Positions 47,701 to 60,410 are shown, numbered from the stretch's first letter. The stretch: DNA of 64,000 bases from Ampullaceana balthica (GCA_944989445.1 CALYLW010000314.1:339124-403123), one strand, 5' to 3'. Notes: generated by a model from the sequence alone, not told the origin. Program-made: numbers and translations.

Positions 47701-50700
47701 TGTTATTTGAGATGTTAACTATTATCACAACTAGACACACATGTAAATACATACATGATCTTTGATTATGTAGGTTATCTGAGAGAAAGAATCACCTATA
47801 TGAAATGTATAAAATTATTTGATCATTTGCTAGTTATGACCTTTGGTGTAAATCAATTGGTAGGCCAACTTAATTTAGAAATGTAAAAATTGTGAAACTT
47901 AGCATGGTCTTGCAAAGATCATTCCTGCACATTACAGCATTGTTCAATAAATACTTTAAGTAGTAAACCATATTAGAATTCTGTTTGCACAATGCTTATT
48001 ATAACTTTCTATTATCCACAGATCACTTATTCTAGATAAAATAAAACTAACCACATTAGCTTTCCCCAACACGTCCATTATTTATTTTCAACCCTGTCTT
48101 TGGTCAATATCCTTGACATGATAAACATGACAAAGATCAAATTTGTTCATTTATTTTCAGAAAATTTCTATAATCTCACTGACTAATCTACTGTATTTTA
48201 ATGTAGAAAATTTCAGCCAAGGACCTGATCAAGCTGAATTTCCACAAAAATTCAGAGGGAAATTATCATTGCCCTATTACATTCAAAGTTTTCAATGAAA
48301 ATGCTCACATTGTAGCTATAAGACAAAGTGGAAATGTATATTCATATGACGTAAGTCAATATTTTCTTTTGACCAATGACATGACATTTTTCATATCATA
48401 TTAAAGATACATAGGCTTGGTTGTCAGCTACTGATTGATTGGGTTTTTTAAAAAAAAATTTAAAATATTTGTGTAGTAGTTTTCTTCTTTTGTTGCTTTG
48501 AAAATAAATAGTGAAGATATTCTGTACTATTCCAGGCTGTTGAACGTCTCAACATTAAACCTTCTCATTGGAAAGATCTGCTTACGGATGAACCTTTTAC
48601 GCGTAAAGATATTATCACAATTCAGGTATGGCTGGCATAAGAGAAGTTTTTTAAATAATTATTCAAATTAACTTAATTTTCCGTAATGTTTGTTTTATTA
48701 GCAAAATCTCTTTTTCCATCTCAATCTCAATCCCTCATGATGTCTGTTTTCCCTCTAGGATCCAACAAATCTGGACAAGTTCAACATGCAGTCCTTTTAT
48801 CACTTAAAAAAGAGCCTCAAGATAACAGATGAAGGTGGGACATTGCTGCAAAGTTGATGGTCTATTATAAAATATTTTAAATGTTTCAAATTCATAAATT
48901 CTCTTTATAACTATGGAGAGAGGGGAAAAACATTTTTAAAATTTGAATACAAGTTAATCATAATTTTAACCTCTATATCCAAATTCAATACATATTTCCT
49001 GATAAATTGTGAATCAAGGCCCTTTTAGAAAAAGTTATGTAGTGGAGAGGTATGCAGAATCACAATAAAAGATATATAGTTACAGTAATCAGTAAATAAG
49101 CACAGCAATACTTCGTTTTTTTTTAATGCAAATGTTTGAACACAGTTGTAGATTCATTGAAAACATGCAGATCTGCAACTACATTGTGTGTGTGTATATT
49201 CTCCCTTTAGATGACATTGACTTCAAAGATTCCAAATACAACCTGAAGTCAATCAATAACGAAGCTAAATCTACATTGGAAGAGTTGGAACGAGACTTTA
49301 AGCCGTCCCCTTTTTTGGTAAATTTGATACTGTTACATCTCAGATGTTACTAAAATGTCTCTGTCATTAAGTATATGATTACTAAAAGAAATGTTTGCTA
49401 TGTTTATTATTATTTTACTAGCTCACAAAGTGTTAAGAATGTACATTGTACTTAAGAAACTTATTTTAAGCTTTGAAGAATATGTCTTTGCAATTATAAC
49501 ATTTAAAGTTTTAACATTAACTCCTTTAAATAAGCAAGCAGTAGTATACAAATATCAACATAATTGAGTTTCATTGACAAGTCAGGAGTAAACAAGCTAC
49601 AACATAAGAGCATTTCACTTATCAGTCTGGATTATAAGACACAACATAACTCCTTTCATAGAATGGGTACCTAACACTAGTTAGGGAAACATTACAGCTA
49701 GGTAATGCGTGGAACCCTCATAGCTGTGGCCTGTGAACGCTGCGTTACTTGCCAACAGACCGGCATGGTCTTTCGACGCAATTATCTTCTGTATAGAAGG
49801 AGCGTCTGTATAGATAAGACAAGAACTGAACTGAACTATCCCATAACCCGTTGTTGGGTCGTTGGGGCACCATCGAAACTGCTCACTAACACACGCCATT
49901 TGTCCCGGTCCTGTGCTGCCCTTTGAGAGTCGCTGAATGACAGGCCGGTCCACTCTTTGATATCGTCCTCCCATCTCTTCTTTTGTCTGCCTCTTTTCCT
50001 TCCTCCCTGGACTGTGCCTTGCAATATAGTTTTTGCGAGACCTCCAGTTCTTGTCACGTGTCCGTACCATCGTAATTTCCTCTTCTTAATTGATGTGAGT
50101 AGGTCCTCGTAGGGGCCAATGACAGTACTTATTGTGTTGCGGACAGCTTCGTTTGTGATGTGCGCTGTGTAGGAGATGTTCAATATCTTTCTGAAACATC
50201 TCATCTCCAGCGCATTGATTCTTCTTTGGAGGTCTGCAGTGAGCGTCCAAGCCTCACAACCATACAAAAAGACCGACATCGCCAGAGAGCGCATTAGCTG
50301 GATCTTTGTTCTCATGGAGAGCTTCTTACTTTGCCAGATGTGCTTTAATTTACTCAATGCTGCCATTGTTTGGGCTACTCTGGCAAGAATTTCTGGCTTT
50401 GAGCCTTCGTCGGATATTATGGCCCCTAGATATTTGAAGGTGGAGACTTCTTCAAGTTTTTGCCCGTTTATCCGAATCTCACTTGTGAATTTACTATTTG
50501 CCATGACCTTGGTCTTTTCTGCATTGATTTCCATGCCGTACGCCTTTATTGTTTTCTCTAGCTTTGCGAGGCATTCTTTTAGTTCGTCCTCACTACCAGC
50601 TAGGCCGTCAATGTCATCGGCGAAGCATAGGTTGGTTATACTTCTCCCTCCGATGCTGACTGTTCCGACATGGTCTTCTAGTACATCTGTCATGATCCTT

Positions 50701-53700
50701 TCAAGGAAGAGGTTGAAGAGGATGGGGGAAAGTAGACATCCTTGTCTGACACCAACAGTAGTCTTGAACCAATCTCCCAGCTTGCTGTTGAAGAGTACTG
50801 CGCTGGTTGCTCTGTTGTAAAGGTTCTTGATCACCTCAATGAGGTTTGCATTTATGTTGAATTTGTGCATAGTTTCCCACAGTGCCGCATGCCACACTCT
50901 GTCGAACGCTTTTTTAAAGTCTATAAAGACATGATAGAGGTCACTCTGGTGTTGGAGATGTTTTTCACAGAGAACTCGCAGGTTAAAGATTTGCTCCGTT
51001 GTGCTTCTTCCTGCTCTGAAGCCCGCCTGCTCTTCCGAAATGATTTGCTCTGCTTGTGGTTTCAGTCTGTTCAATATGATCATAAGCATGACTTTGCTGG
51101 GGTGACTAATCAGGCTGATTGTACGTTAGTTCTGACACATCTGTAGATTACCCTTTTTTGGGAGCGTGATAACCAGCGATTGCGTCCAGGGGGTTGGCCA
51201 TTTTCCTGTCTGCCAGATCTTGTTGCACATGTTAGTTAGGATGTTTATTACGGGGTCACCTCCTGCTTGAATCAGTTCACCCGGAATGTTGTCCGCTCCA
51301 GCTGATTTCCCCTTCTTCAATTTTTGTACAGCCAGCTCCACCTCATCGCGGAGAATAGAATGCATGTCAGTGTTAGTTGGCTTTGGGCAGTTGAGCACTG
51401 ACGCATCGCCTTTGGAGTCTTCATTGTACAGCTCAGACAAGACATTGGGTTAAACTAGGAGAATCATAAAGGCTTCTATTTATAGTGTAGGGATTTTTGA
51501 AAAAAACAGCATAAATGATTTTCCATAGAAAATCAGTGTTTAACTATGAACTAGGTTAAGCTTTTAACAAAGCACTCGGGAAAGAAGCAAGGCATGTGTT
51601 TGTGTCTTATTTAATTAAAAAGTGTTGCTTTTTTTATTCATCTCAAACTTGTAAAATATTTAACGCATCATTGCTTATTTTCCTTGAAGGCAAAGAAAGA
51701 GGAAGAAAAGAAACGAGCTGATAAATTTAATGCAGTAAGTAACTTTTTAAAAAATGTCATTGTATTTAATTGCTTATAACACACAATCTTTTTTTCCCAT
51801 ACCAATACATTATTTTATATTTGGATGCAAAAAAATATATTTTCATCAAATTACTTACCTTTGTATACAGTAAATGTTTAATTTCTTAGGAATTATTTCA
51901 TTATATTTATTTACCTGTTGAGTGGGATCTTTTTGCAAGTTGTATTCCATGAAACTTCGCATGAGATTTCATTAAATTCTATTTTTTTTAGTTATATTTT
52001 TTTTAACCTGTTTTTTGGGGTTAATTTTAGGCTCATTACTCAACTGGTCAAGTGGCTGCATCATTCACTTCTACTGCAATGGATAGACATACAGAGTTTG
52101 TTGCTGGTAAATCTTTTTCTTATTAAAAATATTTACAAAAATGTGCCTGAAAAAGATAAAATAACTACTCTAGTTTTGCTTCTTTGAAATTTTTTTTTAG
52201 CTGAAACTTAAAAGAAATTTTTAAATTTCATTTTTAATAGTTAAAATTCAATTTAATCCAACATATTTAAACAAAGGTTTTTATTTTGAAAAAGCTGCCC
52301 TAGGACTATTCATAGACATGCATACATTCTTTATTAACAAGCTTTTATTTAACTTTGGTTCATTTGTCCGTCAATCAGTCATTCTATGTATAAATCTTGG
52401 AACCAATATTTCACCAACTTCCTGTGTTTCAATTGAGCTGAAATTTAGCATATATATGCATTTCTGATGAATCAGTCATAATTATATAATTTAAATAAGT
52501 ACTGTATATACTCAAGTATAAGTAGAGTTTTTCTCCAAATTTCAAGGCAAAAATCAGGGGGTTTACTAATACACGCGTAACTCATTTTATAAATGCCATG
52601 AGTTTACTGTAGCAATCATTGAAGATATGTAAAATTCCACTTTTCAATTGACAAATCACTGGGTCGACTTATACTCGAGATCAAGTATATACAGTATTTG
52701 CCTTTTGCTTCACAAGTGTGATTGGTTTAAAACATGTTAACTAATGCCAGCATTCTGCCCCAGAGACCCACATTTAACATGCTAACTAATGCCAGCATTC
52801 TTCCCCAGAGACCCACATTTAACATGCTAACTAATGCCAGCATTCTGCCCCAGAGACCCACATTTAACATGCTAACTAATGCCAGCATTTTTCCCCAGAG
52901 ACCCACATTTAACATGCTAACTAATGCCAGCATTCTGCCCCAGAGACCCACATTTAACATGTTAACTAATGCCAGCATTCTGCCCCAGAGACCCACATTT
53001 ATTTTCAAACAGTCAAATACATGTAGATTTTAATACATTTTCATTTTCTTCAATAAAACTTAATGATAGTGAGAAAATAAACCCTAGTAGCATTCAATTT
53101 TTTTTTCAATTTCTCTAATTTTCTGTCAATAAAACGTTTTTAAAATGGGATATATGAAAATGATCAATTTATATAAAGTTTATGTCATATCATTTTTTAA
53201 AGAAGCTATATCTCTGTGCAAAGTCTTGGGCCTCAGATATAACAAGAATGAAGAGTGAAATAAAGTAACATGAGTTTACAAGGACTAAAAAAATACTTTT
53301 TTCAAATAGCATACTATTTGCATCAGAATGAAAAAGAAAAAAATACAATTTTCCTAAAACCCTGGATAATAATTAAAAAATAATTAATCCTTTCAATGAG
53401 AGCTTGGGGAGCAGGGGGGGGCTTATGATTATTAAAAAGTAGTGTATAATATATTTTTAAAATTTTGAACTTAAAATTTAATGTGGTAGACACTTCTTGA
53501 TAATCATGTTCATGTGGGAATTGACTTCACATTGAATTATAGGGAATTGTTAAGGTCCTTGAATAGATTTTAAATTTGCCATAAGCTTTTCACATATTTA
53601 TTTTAGTTCTAAGTCTTGAAAAATTTCAATAAATACGGTAGCAAGGAAATTTCACATATTTCTTTTTCATTCTTGTGCAAGCAAAAGCATGTGTTTTAAA

Positions 53701-56700
53701 AAGTTTTATATAGAAACAAGGGGCAAGTACTCGGTTTATCCCGGGTTTAAAATAAGGTTTTCTGTAGAAGCGTACAAAACTGTTTATTTGCATGCAATAA
53801 AAAGGTACATTTAACTTAAAGCAATGTGCTAGACAACATTTTTGGCAGTTCCATTTGGAGTGTGTACAAACAGATTTTCCTCTTTGCCAACTCTGGAGCA
53901 GGCCACATACAACTGTCCATGAGAAAAGCATGGTGTCTGCAAATCTATACCAGCAATCCCAAGAGACTGGCTCTGTGACTTGTTGATTGTCATGGCAAAG
54001 CATGTCTAGGCACTTCAGAATACAGCAATGTTTTTGCAAGAGGAACTGTTTTGCAGAGATCAAAAAAGGCTGTTAATGTAGTCTTTGGTGGAGTCTCAGT
54101 CAAATGTGCCGTTGGCTGTCCTGGTTCATAGTATACTCTTTTGGCCTCCTTCAAGATGTACTGACAAGTGAACAACTGATGGATACCTTTGATGGATGGG
54201 AAAGTTGAGCAGGCGTCACACTGCCTCACTGCTACTAATGTATTGTCCTTGTTGATAATTGGTAACCTCATCAAGCCTGTTCGGCATTTCATTTGCAACA
54301 GCAAACATGGCTGCATCACTTCCCTTGTTAACATACTTGCAAATGTACTTGATGCTTTTGACTGAGTTGCAGTGCTCCACATTTATGTGTGCTTTGAAGA
54401 TTCTGCAGAGTAATGGAGAATAGGGTACAACCCAAGAGTTGTCAACATCCTCCAACATTCCAGACTCTACCAGGGGCAACATAGCCACCATCACTGGTTT
54501 TCGGCGGCGGTACAGGGGATATCCATCATCTCATGTCTGCGTCTCTTGCAATAGTTTCCTGGGAAACCTCTTACTGCACTTGCCATCAACAATGCATGGT
54601 GCCTTGCGATTCCTATTGCAGAAAGGGCCATGAATCATGTTTTTGTGACAACATCGCACAGAATGGGATCTTCTTCTTTGTCTGGAATTTCTGCACTTAT
54701 TATGCTTTCTACTTGGTCTGCAACCAAACCAAAAGATGCATGTGTGGCAGTCCTCGCTTCTGCCACTCAATGGAATACATGAAGCAGGCTACTTTTCCAA
54801 ACTCTTGGACATCCTTGATGACATGCATCATTTTCTTAACTTTTTGTTGAAACACCCTGGCAACCAAGTCAACACGATCTGCTGCCACTTGTCCTGGAAG
54901 CAATTCAACTGTTACCTCTGGCTAGCTTGGGTTGCAGGTGAAGAAGAGATCAGGTGTGCCTCTATGACGTACATAGGTCATTCCATCCTGTGCATATTCA
55001 TGCATGTAACGGGGCCCTCCACTGAAGGATGAAGGCATCACCACTAATTTGCCAAGATTTTCAGGTCACATTGTTGTCATTCCTTACTGCCTCCAATAGT
55101 ACACCATAGTCCTCAGCTCTAAGTTTTGTTTGGTTGAGTCTGATGAAAAGCAATCTCTCATTCTCAACCTTAGCATACATATCCACTATGTATTGCTGGA
55201 AAAGGTGTGAGCATCTGAGGAGTGTATTGAATTCTTTGACTCTTTGCATCATGCGATATGCATAGTAGTCATTGCTGGTGGACGATATTATTGACTCCTA
55301 CCCTCACCAATAAAAGGAGAAAGCTTGACAACGACTGGATAAAATAAATATAGAAAATACATAAAAGAAACAGTGTAAAGTAAAAAAGATGTAATTTGCA
55401 AACAAATTTTTAAAAAAGATATACGTAATCTTGTTAGATGTGCAACATTAACAGACATAAAAATAAACCGTTTCATAACATTTAGTTCACAACAAAAACA
55501 CACACACTCACTGATTCACACACTTGAACACACATACTTAAACACACACACACACACACAGCGGGATATTAACATTAAAAAAATTACATTAAATTAACCA
55601 CTGCTCTTTTTACTTTTTCCTATTTACAAATTAATATGAACTCAAACTATGACGTCATGTCACATTATTTTATGGCGATAAACGCCTTCTTGTTAATCTC
55701 GACACCAAAATGTTTATTATTTTACGTCTTAATTTTCAATAATTTTTATTTTATATAGCTCATATAAGGAAAAACCACATTTTGGGCCCCCGGCCCCCAG
55801 TATCTTATATATATAGAACAAAACCTGTTTAAGAACCTTTCCCATGTAATTTTGTGTATGTGTACCAAATTTCACGTTATTTGGTTGTCTGGATCTTGAG
55901 TTATAAGGGAACAGACAGACAACAAATGCGTCTGATATGTATAAGAGATATATTTATATATATATATATATTTATTAAAGTGGTATAAATTCTCAAAAGA
56001 AGATAGGAAATTATTTTTATTCAGTCTAGTTTTGATCTCTCAGGTGAATTGAAGTAACCCCAAACTACTCTTGAATTCAATTTGTGTCTTTTTTTTTAAA
56101 ATCTATCAATGTATTTTCATTCTTATTACTGTATGGTTTTCTAATTTTTCTATAAAATTTTACAGACTTAATTGATGAAGATGTGCTACGATATGAGCGT
56201 GTGAAAAAGAAAGGCTATGTCAGGATAGTTACCAATTTGGGGCCCTTGAGCTTGGAGCTTCATTCTGATATGGTAAATACACTACTGGAATTGACTTGTT
56301 TACTTTGTTCATTTTATCAAGCACCCATCACTAAGTGATTATGTTATAATGTTATTGTGACGTCATGTCAAAACATTTTAGTTTTTTTAAGGGTCACTGC
56401 TATGAATTATTTTGTTTAAATCTATGTGGATTGGTGGTCCAAACTCTGATAATGTTATATGACTATGTACTTGCAACAAGTTTGACCTAGATAGATCATA
56501 AAGCCTCAGATTTATCTTCAATGCATAAGTAATCAGGATTTTGACTCTTAATGATCCCAGAGCAATTTCAGACAAACTAAAGATTTTTTTTACAACTTTT
56601 AGGTTCCCAAGACATGTGAAAATTTTTTGAAACACTGCCTAAATGGTTACTACAAGAATACAATTTTTCACAGATCTATTAGAAATTTTATGGTAAGTAC

Positions 56701-59286
56701 CTTTTTACCACATTTTTATTAACTTGCTTTCGTGTCTGTCCGCAATTTTTCAAATTTGCCAACATAAAATTGAACCACTTCTGATGGTCCTAGAGAGCTC
56801 AAAATTTTACCACAGATAGATCTTGGATGACAATTCATTGTAACAAAATTTCAGATCAATCGAATGTACCGCAATTAAATTATTGCATTTTTTAGTTTAT
56901 CTCCATATAAGCATCTGTATCCGTGTGCTACTGTTCACACATGTGAAAAATGGAGTTAACCCGTGACCTCATCCCCGTGGTATTAAAACGTTGGGCGGGT
57001 GCTTATGAGGTGTTTGGTAAAATTAATAGAGGTAAAAAAAAGATTTTTAAAAGGGAACTTCAATAAGTGAAACAAATTGAATAAGAAAGCAGTCTTAATA
57101 TGAATTAGTGTAGTGTTTTTTTTTATAATTGGACTAAAAAGAAGAAAATAAATAGAGGTAAAAAAGGATTTTTGAAAACCACGTTTTTATAAGTGGAATA
57201 AAAAGAAGAAAATAATTTAAAACTTATAAGTTCAAGTATTTTGATTTAATATGACTAAAAATGTGGGGCAGTGCTTCAAAATTCCATTCTAATTTAGAAA
57301 TACAACACAAAGATAGGTGTTTGGTATAAAAATTAAAGATTCATAATTTAGAAGGCAAAAGAGAGATCTATAAGTGAGAGAATGGGTGAGCTGCATATGT
57401 AAAACCTTTATGAGCACCCACCCCACATTTTTAGTTATATTTAATAAAGTACTTGATCTTATAAGTTTTAAATTATTTTCTTCTTTTTAGTCCACTTATA
57501 AAAACGTGGTTTTTAAAAATCCTTTTTTACCTCTATTTATTTGATTTTTCAATTGGCATGTTGCTATATCATATAATAAAATTTACCCCATATTAAATTC
57601 AGCAAAACTAGACACGTGATTTCCTCTTTTGCTTGAAGTCCGCAAAAAACAGCAAATTCATTGCATTTGGTTTAACATAAACTTATCTCTCCTATACAGA
57701 TTCAAGGGGGTGATCCAGAAGGAACTGGCTTAGGTAAAAATGTGGTATCTTTCTTTTAGCTTAATTTTGTAATCGCAAATACATTTTGAAATATTCTTTA
57801 AATAACTTTCTCATCGTCTTTGGACCACAAACTGAAATTGCATCTCAGTATTCCCAAGTTTAACAGAAATAAATAAATGTTGAAGAATTTATCTATTTAA
57901 ATATGTTGAATGGAAAGAGTGAAGCAATGTTTCAGATAATTTTGTCTCTCAAATCTCTAGGGGGTCAGTCTATATGGGGGGCTCCATTTAAAGATGAGCT
58001 GAAGCCAAACTTAACTCATACGGGCCGTGGAATTTTGAGTATGGCCAACAGTGGGCCCAATACGAACAAGTCACAATTGTAAGTATTTAATCACTTTGTT
58101 TGTAAATTATACCACTGAATAAAAAGAAGGGATAATGAATGCATTATCTCATTTTGTCAGAGAATTTCAATATTGTCTTTGTGAGTTACAGACATTAGGC
58201 TAGTTAAAGTCAAAACTTGTAGTTTTAAGCTCCTGCTACCTGGAATACTTTCATCTACATTACAATAAATTAATGAGGCTGTTAACTGAATAAATTGTCT
58301 TTGTTGCAAAACTGTTTTTATTATCGTTTCATTATAATTGTTCCTTTTTAGCTAATGTTTGAGATGGTGACCCGTCAAAACGGCCCCAAGCAAATTGTTT
58401 ACATTTTTAACACAAAATTATTTTTTGTTGCATTTTAACCTTTGTTTCAACTTTTTCACCCTTAAAGAAAGTGGTAAAATTGTAAAATTATTTCTTGTGA
58501 TGTTATTATATTATTTCTTCTCAACAAACAATTGTGACTTGGTGCCATATAGAGTAAAGGTTATAAAAAATTTTCTTGCGATGTCATGATTATTGTTTCT
58601 TGTGAACTAAACCTTACACTGAATCGGTGAGTAAAAATACTAATATAATATTTTATTTTTTACTAATTGTCCATCTATTAGTCCAGGGCCGTTTTGACCG
58701 GGGCTAATTTATCAGGGCGGTTTTTTTCGGTGAACCGTTTGAGACTAGCATTTAAGTGTTGAACATTTTTTAAAAATCTCCACTCCATGTGCAGCTTCAG
58801 TTTCACTACTTGTGATGAGGCTGTGCATTTTTTGTTAATAAATATACTATTACTATAATATATATTTTGTATCCTCTTTTTCAGTTTCATTACCTTTAGA
58901 TCATGTCGACATTTAGATGGAAAGCATTCTGTATTTGGAAGGTAATTTGCATTGGATCAATTAAGTAAATGTTTTTTTATAAAATTAGTTTGACAATTTT
59001 TAAAGTAAATTGCAGTTGTTTTAACTCACAGATGGTGTAGCATAATTTTAGATCTAGTAAGAACCTAAGCTGATTTTTAAAACTTAAGATTGAAATAATT
59101 ACTGAGCAGTGTTGTTCTTGATTCAATATTCATTTGAATACAATCAGATTGTATGTACCCTGCCTCATGAAAATTCCTTTTAATGTGTTCTTCCATTATA
59201 AACTTTTCATATACAGAGTTGTGGGTGGTTTAAAAACATTGGACTTAATGGAGGCAGTGGAAGTGGACAAGAAAGACAAACCAAAG
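41728..59286 (+). CDS. PPIL2: PPIL2, U-box cyclophilin-like protein (3' end missing)
   Basis: Nuclear spliceosome-associated protein combining a U-box (E3 ubiquitin ligase type) with a cyclophilin domain. Sixteen exons keep phase (1,266 nt, 422 aa): 41728-41759, 46721-46825, 47140-47202, 47576-47627, 48207-48350, 48536-48625, 48759-48834, 49211-49317, 51690-51734, 52031-52106, 56166-56272, 56603-56692, 57700-57733, 57961-58078, 58885-58941, 59217-59286. It starts [12 protein letters not shown], as in the human protein. U-box ~35-105 (FRRLP...[17 protein letters not shown]). Conserved [17 protein letters not shown] linker. Cyclophilin ~280-415 with [31 protein letters not shown] and [14 protein letters not shown]. 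The position of cyclophilin A Trp121 is His here (Tyr in human PPIL2), suggesting weak cyclosporin binding and low isomerase activity. The last ~100 residues expected from human (520 aa) were not found after the good donor at 59287, so they lie beyond the window or the gene is broken. Confidence 0.93.
42233..42281. other. Two adjacent small hairpins
   Basis: CCCGTCCG/CGGGCGGG around GAATT (42233-42253, one mismatch) is followed by a perfect 7-bp stem TTTCCTG/CAGGAAA (42261-42281). Located in PPIL2 intron 1. Could be a transposon end or structured RNA; unassigned. Confidence 0.4.
42345..42410 (-). mobile_element. 3' tail fragment of the RTE-like retrotransposon family
   Basis: Shares GCAATAATCGTCTGTATAG, AAGGAGCATCTGTA and GATAGATAAGA with the sequence immediately downstream of the reverse transcriptase ORF at ~49770-49825. 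A third related copy at ~45500-45770 is interrupted by a hAT MITE. Confidence 0.55.
43249..43422. mobile_element. hAT-like MITE (174 bp)
   Basis: Ends CAATGTTCCCTTTAAG and (reverse complement) CAATGTTTCCTCTAAG form the inverted repeat. The flanks tttgtgag and gtcatgag are only partly similar, so the TSD is decayed. Confidence 0.7.
43892..45346. mobile_element. Tigger/pogo-like non-autonomous element with TA TSD
   Basis: Ends CAGTGGGGCCCACTTAACTC and (reverse complement) CAGTGGGGCCCGCTTAAGTC, flanked by TA on both sides (43890-43891, 45347-45348). No transposase ORF. A hAT MITE is nested inside it. Located in PPIL2 intron 1. Confidence 0.88.
44747..45197. mobile_element. hAT MITE with perfect 8-bp TSD, nested
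   Basis: Ends TAGTGATGGGACGA on both sides (14 bp identical). TSD ATTAACGC at 44739-44746 and 45198-45205. It is inserted in the Tigger-like element, so it is younger than that element. Confidence 0.93.
45519..45727. mobile_element. hAT MITE (209 bp) with perfect 8-bp TSD
   Basis: Ends CAGTGATGGCAAACCT and (reverse complement) TAGTAGTGGCAAACCT. TSD GTATAGAG at 45511-45518 and 45728-45735. It is inserted into a copy of the retrotransposon tail repeat (AATCTTCTGTATAGA). Confidence 0.93.
45954..46137. mobile_element. hAT-like MITE (184 bp) with 8-bp TSD
   Basis: Ends CCGGGATGGCCAGACC and (reverse complement) CAACGGTGGGCAAACC, 11 of 16 matching. Identical 8-mers GAGTAGAG flank it at 45946-45953 and 46138-46145. 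Confidence 0.8.
49770..51445 (-). mobile_element. 5'-truncated non-LTR retrotransposon (RTE-like), antisense in PPIL2 intron 8
   Basis: Minus-strand reverse transcriptase: finger region [58 protein letters not shown], and catalytic box FADDID in place of YADD. The C-terminal part matches the usual LRWYGHVTR...[17 protein letters not shown] tail. One nonsense codon (TAA, where relatives have Tyr) follows NLQMCQN, breaking the frame at ~51125; there are no frameshifts. The endonuclease half is absent, so the copy is 5'-truncated. Clade assignment is tentative. Confidence 0.85.
52733..53002. repeat. 45-bp minisatellite (x6) in PPIL2 intron 10
   Basis: Six units of 45 bp containing ACTAATGCCAGCATTCTGCC then CCAGAGACCCACATTTAACA. 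Because 45 is divisible by 3 and no stop occurs, both strands show misleading open frames. Confidence 0.97.
53727..55819 (-). pseudogene. Decayed, internally deleted Helitron (Rep/helicase)
   Basis: Minus-strand fragments in order: [20 protein letters not shown] and [11 protein letters not shown] (Helitron N region, ~55061-55252), then [15 protein letters not shown] with the HxH of the HUH Rep nuclease (~54720), then [20 protein letters not shown] and [15 protein letters not shown] (~54300-54420), then [20 protein letters not shown]. After a large deletion at ~54000 the frame resumes in the C-terminal helicase motif ([14 protein letters not shown]). Several frameshifts and stops are present. 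The 3' side near 53735 has ACCCGGGATAAACCGAGTAC, resembling the terminal Helitron hairpin. A possible 5' end TCTATATATATAAG lies near 55819. Confidence 0.8.
56720..57540. mobile_element. Second copy of the hairpin-bearing interspersed repeat
   Basis: Positions 56764-56905 align with 23498-23640 (shared blocks AACCACTTCTGATGGTCC, CTCAAAATTTTACCACA and CGAATGTACCG). As in the first copy, a long inverted repeat follows: left arm ~57149-57275, right arm ~57411-57540. A partial extra left arm is at ~57030-57150. Lies in PPIL2 intron 12. Confidence 0.75.
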
Positions 59287-60410
59287 GTGAGTAAGCTCTA
59301 CTCAAATGTTTCTACTCTTTTTGTCATAATTTTACTGGTAGTGGGGATTTTTTTATTCATTTTTTCTCTTTCCATTTTCTGGAAATAATAACTAAAAAAT
59401 TTCAAAATAAATAAATATTTTACACTGAAATGAAAATGATGAGTTTCTAAATTCTATGCTAATTTTGATCTGAAAATAGAAGAAAAGGATTTAATGTTTG
59501 TGAACAGAATATATTAACATTCATGTCCAACAAATATGAATAGCCTATTTCATTTTAAAAATGAACAATGAACAAACGATAAGGTCCTAGTTTTAGTGGA
59601 ATAATTTTTGTTTCCAACAAAGCCTGCTCATCATGGGTTTATTTTTTTATTAGGGATAAGTATTAAAAGATGAAGCCATTTTCCACTTGCTTGAAGCTGT
59701 TTTATTGTTAAAGGGCTAGCAGCTAGTAATTCCATTTAGCAACACTTAAATGAATGCTAGATAAAAAATGTATGGGTATAACCCATTTAATCTCTACAAC
59801 ATATCTTTTGTTTCAGTTTAAAATTTGATTAAGTGTGTTTTAGATATAGAGCTTTTAATTTTTTTTTAAATTACATAAGTTTGAAAATACTGTACTAGGT
59901 TCATTGAAATATGTCAAATGTGTATTTTTCATGAAAATAATTTAAAACTAAGTTACCCTTAATAGAGATCTTAAATCTTTTTTTTTATTACAAAATTTAA
60001 TTGATATTCACAATATTATGTACAAGATAATTGAAAAGCAATTTATTTATGCATGTAGTTATGTCATCTTAAATAAAGAAAGTCAAACAATGAATTATTG
60101 ACCATAAGAAACAGACACTATGAAATATAATTTTCTCATGAACAAATTTTTAAATTAAGAAAATAGTTACAGCAGCAATGAAAAATGTGTTACATGTTGT
60201 GCCAACATACCTTTGTTGTGCCATCATATGTGTGGTAACCAAAAAAAAACATGTATAAATTCTTCCCCATCCACAAACCATAATGTTAGCACAGTTGCTT
60301 TAAGTTATAGGTTTACCGTGCAATGTGCAGTGGTTTGAGTGGTTTTAAAAAAAAATTTGCAATATTTACAAAACAATCTAATTTGGGTAAGAAAACAGTC
60401 TGAAACTTTC

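Noticed and set aside
52727..53033. Overlapping 93- and 99-codon ORFs on both strands
   Set aside because: Produced by a 45-bp minisatellite whose length is a multiple of three; lies inside a PPIL2 intron.
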